A stretch of DNA of 64,000 bases from Candidatus Synechococcus calcipolaris G9 (GTDB lineage: Bacteria; Cyanobacteriota; Cyanobacteriia; Thermosynechococcales; Thermosynechococcaceae): assembly GCF_029582805.1 (NCBI RefSeq), contig NZ_JAKKUT010000002.1, forward strand, positions 768,001 through 832,000, written 5' to 3'. Below, piece after piece: positions 60,979 through 64,000 of this stretch. The translations under genes and the position numbers were made by a program. Each line of letters starts with the position of its first letter. Within the stretch, counting starts at the first letter, position 1. The notes under the pieces were generated by a model that saw only the letters and a program-made list of their open reading frames with translations, did no database searches and had not been told where the DNA came from.

Positions 60979-61848
60979 TTAAGGAAGAGAATCACGATCC
61001 TGATGAGCCATGACCCTCAGGAGTTCCTGCCACAGTTGGCGCGTCACGGGGCCAGGGCATTCCGGTAAACCATAGGTTCCCAATTCACGAATGGGCATGA
61101 GCAGTCGCACTGAGGAACTGAGAAAGGCTTCTGTGGCGGTCTCCAAATCTTCCGGTTTCAGGACTACTTGGCGATGGGGCAGGCCAAGACGCTCCAGAAT
61201 GGTGAGTAACACCGATCGGGTAATGCCATGGAGAATCCCCACATCCGTTACCGGAGTTTCAATTACACCCTGGCGGACAATCCATAGATTACTGGTGGTG
61301 GCTTCCGTAATCTGGCCGAAACTATTTAATAGTAGGGCATCATCCTTACCGTTGCGTTGCGCCTCCAGTAAGGCCAAGATATTGTTGAGATAATTGCCGG
61401 TTTTGGCGGCGGGGTCTAGGGCATTGCGGCTCACCCGTTCCCGCTGGGAAATCTCTAGGGACAGACCTGTTTCTGATAGTTGAGGGTTGGAATCAACAGG
61501 TAAGAGAATAATTAATAGGCGAGGCCGGGTCTGGGGGTCGGGCAATAGACTAATGCGCTGATCTGCCCCACGACTCACAACGATGCGAATATAGTAATCT
61601 CCCTTTCCTGCGGCGGCGATCGTTCTCTTAACTTCGGTGCAAATATGATGATCGAACCAGGGAATCTCTAGGTACAAATACTCTGCCGATCGCCGCAAAC
61701 GATCAATATGTTCCTGGAGGGCAAAGGGTCGGCCCTGGTACGTTCGGACTACTTCATAAACACTATCACCATACAAAAAACCGCGATCTAGGACAGACAG
61801 AGAGGCGGTGGGGGCAATGTGACCATCTAGATTAATCAGCATGCCCAT
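60979..61848 (-). CDS. Class IV aminotransferase (branched-chain or aminodeoxychorismate lyase type)
   Basis: PLP-dependent enzyme of fold type IV, 289 residues. N-terminal LINLDGHIAPTASLSVLDRGF and GDSVYEVVRTYQGR are hallmarks. The PLP lysine is in DPAAKTGNYLNNILAL, and EATTSNLWIVRQG follows. The family includes IlvE, PabC and D-amino acid aminotransferase; sequence alone does not decide. Two ATGs six bases apart (M1, M3) are possible starts. It lies three bases after the DUF1825 stop and is probably cotranscribed with it. Confidence 0.9.
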   Translation of the reverse strand: MGMLINLDGHIAPTASLSVLDRGFLYGDSVYEVVRTYQGRPFALQEHIDRLRRSAEYLYLEIPWFDHHICTEVKRTIAAAGKGDYYIRIVVSRGADQRISLLPDPQTRPRLLIILLPVDSNPQLSETGLSLEISQRERVSRNALDPAAKTGNYLNNILALLEAQRNGKDDALLLNSFGQITEATTSNLWIVRQGVIETPVTDVGILHGITRSVLLTILERLGLPHRQVVLKPEDLETATEAFLSSSVRLLMPIRELGTYGLPECPGPVTRQLWQELLRVMAHQDRDSLP

Positions 61849-61851
61849 GGA

Positions 61852-62175
61852 CTAAGGCTGTTGATCCAGTTCAGCTTTCATCCGCTCCAAGGTCGTATGC
61901 ATTTGATCAAACATTCCCTGGGGCGTTGTGCCAAATTGATTGAGTTGGGTGTTTAACTGCTGAATTGTCATTTGGGCCATGAAGTCATCGGACAATTCAA
62001 ATCGCTTCATGAAAATTCGATAGCGATCCATCATCTCTTCCATTTTTTCGATGTAGAGTTTTTTACCGGCCCGATCAAACTTGCCGTAGTCAGACCCCAA
62101 GGCCATAAGAGACTGATAATCCATAAAAAGCTGTTGAGCTTCCTGCTGGACGATTTCTGAATCGAAAAATCCCAT
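61852..62175 (-). CDS. DUF1825 family protein
   Basis: A 107-residue soluble helical protein. It begins MGFFDSEIVQQEAQQLFMDY, and FDRAGKKLYIEKMEEMMDRY marks DUF1825, a family nearly confined to cyanobacteria. The pattern of four helices suggests a small helical bundle. No function is known. It precedes the aminotransferase gene by three bases. Confidence 0.88.
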   Translation of the reverse strand: MGFFDSEIVQQEAQQLFMDYQSLMALGSDYGKFDRAGKKLYIEKMEEMMDRYRIFMKRFELSDDFMAQMTIQQLNTQLNQFGTTPQGMFDQMHTTLERMKAELDQQP

Positions 62176-62267
62176 AGTGGTTATTTTAACGTTGCTAGGG
62201 GGACTGTTACCTTACTGGCAATCTTTTTACATTCTATCCCTTCTTAACATTCTCATTCTACCGCGGT

Positions 62268-63428
62268 TCAAGCTAAACCCAGGCATTGCTCTACATCGGT
62301 CAAAATCAGATCTGTGAGAATTTTCTGGGTATATAGACAATGGAGGGTTTCGGTGGAGGCAAAGCTACCATTTTCCCAATATTTATTGCTGGGGGCACCC
62401 CCACCACAAACAGGAAAATAATCACAGGTTTGGCGACAGGCTGTTACCCCCGCTTGAATATCCTGATAGATTCGTTGAAAGGTTTCGGTTTGGCAGACGG
62501 CTTCAAAGGAATCAGTGCAAACATTTCCAAGGATAAAGCGGCCGTAGTCGGAACTGGTCATACCCAGAAGCTCCGGGGAATAGGTGGCAAAATTTCCATT
62601 CACGTCCACGTTCACCATGGCAAAGGGGGTACATAGTTGATTACGGCCCATAGCTTTATCGGTGTAGAGGTGTTCACTCACCCGATCAAATTCCCGAACT
62701 TTGAAGGTTCCTTTCGTGGCTTTGGTGAGTTGCCAGAACCGTGCCATGAAGCCTCGATACTGCGATCGCGTGTCATTTTGACTGAGGGAAGATTCCTGAT
62801 TTGACCCTTCAATTTCCTCAATATTAAAACCAACATTATGAATCCCTTCTTGCTGGAAGAACTCAAAAATTTCATCAGGGTAGGCCAGGGCATCCTTTGT
62901 CAGTACGGCAATAATATGAAAGTTGATCTGGTTATTTTGTAGGTGCTTGATCCCCCGCAGGGTTGCCTGGTGGGTTCCTAGTCCGGTGCGGGTTTTCCGG
63001 TGGGCATCGTGGAGAAAGGCCGGCCCATCTAAGCTTACGCCAACGGAAATTTGCTCGGACTTGAAAAAATCACACCAGTCCGGGGTGATCAATGTGCCAT
63101 TGGTCTGAATCGCATGGGTGACATAGCATTGACGGCTATTGTGCTGCTGCTCTAGGGCGTTAATCTGGGCAAAGGCCTTTTGATAAAACTCAAGGGGTAG
63201 GGTGAGGGGTTCACCGGCATGCCAACAGACCGTGAAATGCTTTCCCAGGAAGCGACTGCTAAACAGATTTTTGAAGAGTGGCTCTAGGAGAGCTAGATCC
63301 ATGCTCTGCCGTTGCGATCGCCCCGGCAGATAGCAATAGTCGCAGTCAATATTACAAAAGGGCGTAGGTTGAATGACCACCAGCCGAAAGGGGCCAAACC
63401 GAGCGAGTTCTGCGTCACTAATCATCAT
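62268..63428 (-). CDS. grrM: GrrM/OscB-like radical SAM/SPASM peptide maturase
   Basis: A 386-residue radical SAM enzyme. The 4Fe-4S motif C25-x3-C29-x2-C32 lies in PFCNIDCDYCYLPG; GEPL occurs in WHAGEPLTLPLEF; and the C-terminal SPASM-type region holds cysteines in NQLCTPFAMVN, VTACRQTCDYFPVCGGG and ETLHCLYTQK for further clusters. The start FGPFRLVVIQPTPFCNIDCD and the ending VCGGGAPSNKYWENG fit the GrrM/OscB group, which makes three-residue cyclophane links in small peptides. It lies downstream of its probable substrate gene at 63555, on the same strand, with 126 bases between. Confidence 0.9.
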   Translation of the reverse strand: MMISDAELARFGPFRLVVIQPTPFCNIDCDYCYLPGRSQRQSMDLALLEPLFKNLFSSRFLGKHFTVCWHAGEPLTLPLEFYQKAFAQINALEQQHNSRQCYVTHAIQTNGTLITPDWCDFFKSEQISVGVSLDGPAFLHDAHRKTRTGLGTHQATLRGIKHLQNNQINFHIIAVLTKDALAYPDEIFEFFQQEGIHNVGFNIEEIEGSNQESSLSQNDTRSQYRGFMARFWQLTKATKGTFKVREFDRVSEHLYTDKAMGRNQLCTPFAMVNVDVNGNFATYSPELLGMTSSDYGRFILGNVCTDSFEAVCQTETFQRIYQDIQAGVTACRQTCDYFPVCGGGAPSNKYWENGSFASTETLHCLYTQKILTDLILTDVEQCLGLA

Positions 63429-63554
63429 GGCAGTTAGGGCAGGGCTTCAATTTGCCGCAATGCCGCAACCAACGGCAGGAATAGGTTTGCTTAGTGATTC
63501 CATAACCGTCAGATAGATCTAATTACTAAATTACTTTTAATTATTACTTTACTC

Positions 63555-63917
63555 TTAATTACTAAAGTCTGACCAAATATCTTCCCAGTAGGCCCCATCA
63601 TTAAAATTAATCCAGGTGTCTTCCCAATAGGCCAACTGCTGATTTTCTGAGACGGGAGTGAGTCCCATGGACTGAATTTGATCTTTGCCTTGCTGAAGGC
63701 GATCGCGCACCGTGGAAAGACGCTGGGCTAGGGAGAGGCTAGGGTCTCCATTGCCAAGGGTGGTATCGGGTACATCAGGGTTAGAAGCTGCTTCCCCTAC
63801 CCCTCCTGTGGTGACAAGGGTTAATAAAAACAGTAGGCTGGCAGTGCCGTGGCTTACAATACCGTTGTTATTCGGCATAATCCGATGCAGAAGTCCTTCA
63901 CGTCTAGGGTCACTCAT
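63555..63917 (-). CDS. grrA: Probable GrrA/OscA-like RiPP precursor with two aromatic-acidic repeats
   Basis: A 120-residue small protein: hydrophobic leader (ASLLFLLTLVTT, residues 26-37) with cleavage-like GEAAS, then a linker with SLAQRLSTVRDRLQQGKDQI. The C-terminal end comprises two 12-residue repeats, AYWEDTWINFND (96-107) and AYWEDIWSDFSN (109-120), separated by Gly. It contains six aromatic-X-Asp/Asn triplets: W98-E-D, W102-I-N, F105-N-D, W111-E-D, W115-S-D and F118-S-N. The Gly-rich repeats common in GrrA are absent. An alternative start at residue 14 (MPNNNG, 63878) is plausible and gives 107 residues. It precedes the maturase gene. Confidence 0.8.
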   Translation of the reverse strand: MSDPRREGLLHRIMPNNNGIVSHGTASLLFLLTLVTTGGVGEAASNPDVPDTTLGNGDPSLSLAQRLSTVRDRLQQGKDQIQSMGLTPVSENQQLAYWEDTWINFNDGAYWEDIWSDFSN

Positions 63918-64000
63918 CTCACTTATAGCAGATTTAGTGATTAGGCGGAACGTCCTACCGCAAATTAACCTACACCACTGAACAGGGAAGAAGTAGAGAG

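Overview
This 64-kb window is chromosomal DNA of a cyanobacterium, most likely a unicellular Synechococcus/Thermosynechococcus-like organism (genus is inference). The evidence is the very frequent HIP1 octamer GCGATCGC, a tRNA-Leu(UAA) interrupted by a group I intron, a Vipp1/IM30 gene, cyanobacterial domain families (DUF3086, DUF3119, DUF1825), a DesC-type desaturase and cyanobacterial-type Ser/Thr kinases. Genes are densely packed in short same-strand runs on both strands, with many small overlaps.

Layout. 0-5 kb: glycogen phosphorylase, then a secreted pilin-like protein and a PapD-like chaperone without an usher. 5-19 kb: housekeeping genes (KtrB/TrkH potassium transporter, a reversed-order PIN toxin/antitoxin pair, bioA, an FAH-family hydrolase, rpsF, a TPR/periplasmic-binding fusion, a HAD hydrolase, a zinc-finger Ser/Thr kinase with helical repeats, a DUF21/CBS protein, mltA, scpB, rpiA, a STAS protein). 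19.1-23.7 kb: an accessory block with an ISAs1-type transposase relic followed by three overlapping genes: a nuclease-domain/DNA methylase fusion, an HsdS specificity subunit and a PIN nuclease, with no HsdR helicase. 23.9-44 kb: PrxQ, a glycosyltransferase that appears to start at CTG, atpC, comB, a TPM protein, a DpnA-like methylase, a helicase-like protein with eroded motifs, the DUF3119-DUF3086-plsY-zinc ribbon cluster, Vipp1, NUDIX, a protease-TPR protein, a Uma2 protein, an HlyD adaptor, then NurA, a sugar phosphomutase, an ABC permease, a conserved protein and an alpha/beta hydrolase in one leftward run. 44-55.7 kb: a cation/proton antiporter with USP domains, a P-type ATPase lacking CPx, ispE, an MntP-like exporter, a pentapeptide protein, desC, an epimerase, an NlpC/P60 hydrolase and riboflavin synthase. 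55.8-59.4 kb: split tRNA-Leu(UAA), a broken phage-type integrase start, gene fragments, a second kinase paralogue, a polysaccharide deacetylase and tRNA-Arg(CCG), resembling an eroded tRNA-associated island. 59.4-64 kb: an SCPU-type pilin, a trypsin-like protease, a class IV aminotransferase, a DUF1825 protein, and a radical SAM/SPASM maturase beside a small precursor-like gene.

The most interesting locus is 62268-63917. A GrrM/OscB-like radical SAM/SPASM enzyme lies downstream of a 120-residue (or 107-residue) protein that has a hydrophobic leader and ends in two 12-residue repeats. Together these repeats contain six aromatic-X-Asp/Asn triplets. This fits a substrate of three-residue cyclophane-forming enzymes, but the core lacks the glycine-rich repeats usual for that family. 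The second most interesting locus is the methylase-HsdS-PIN operon at 19604-23663.
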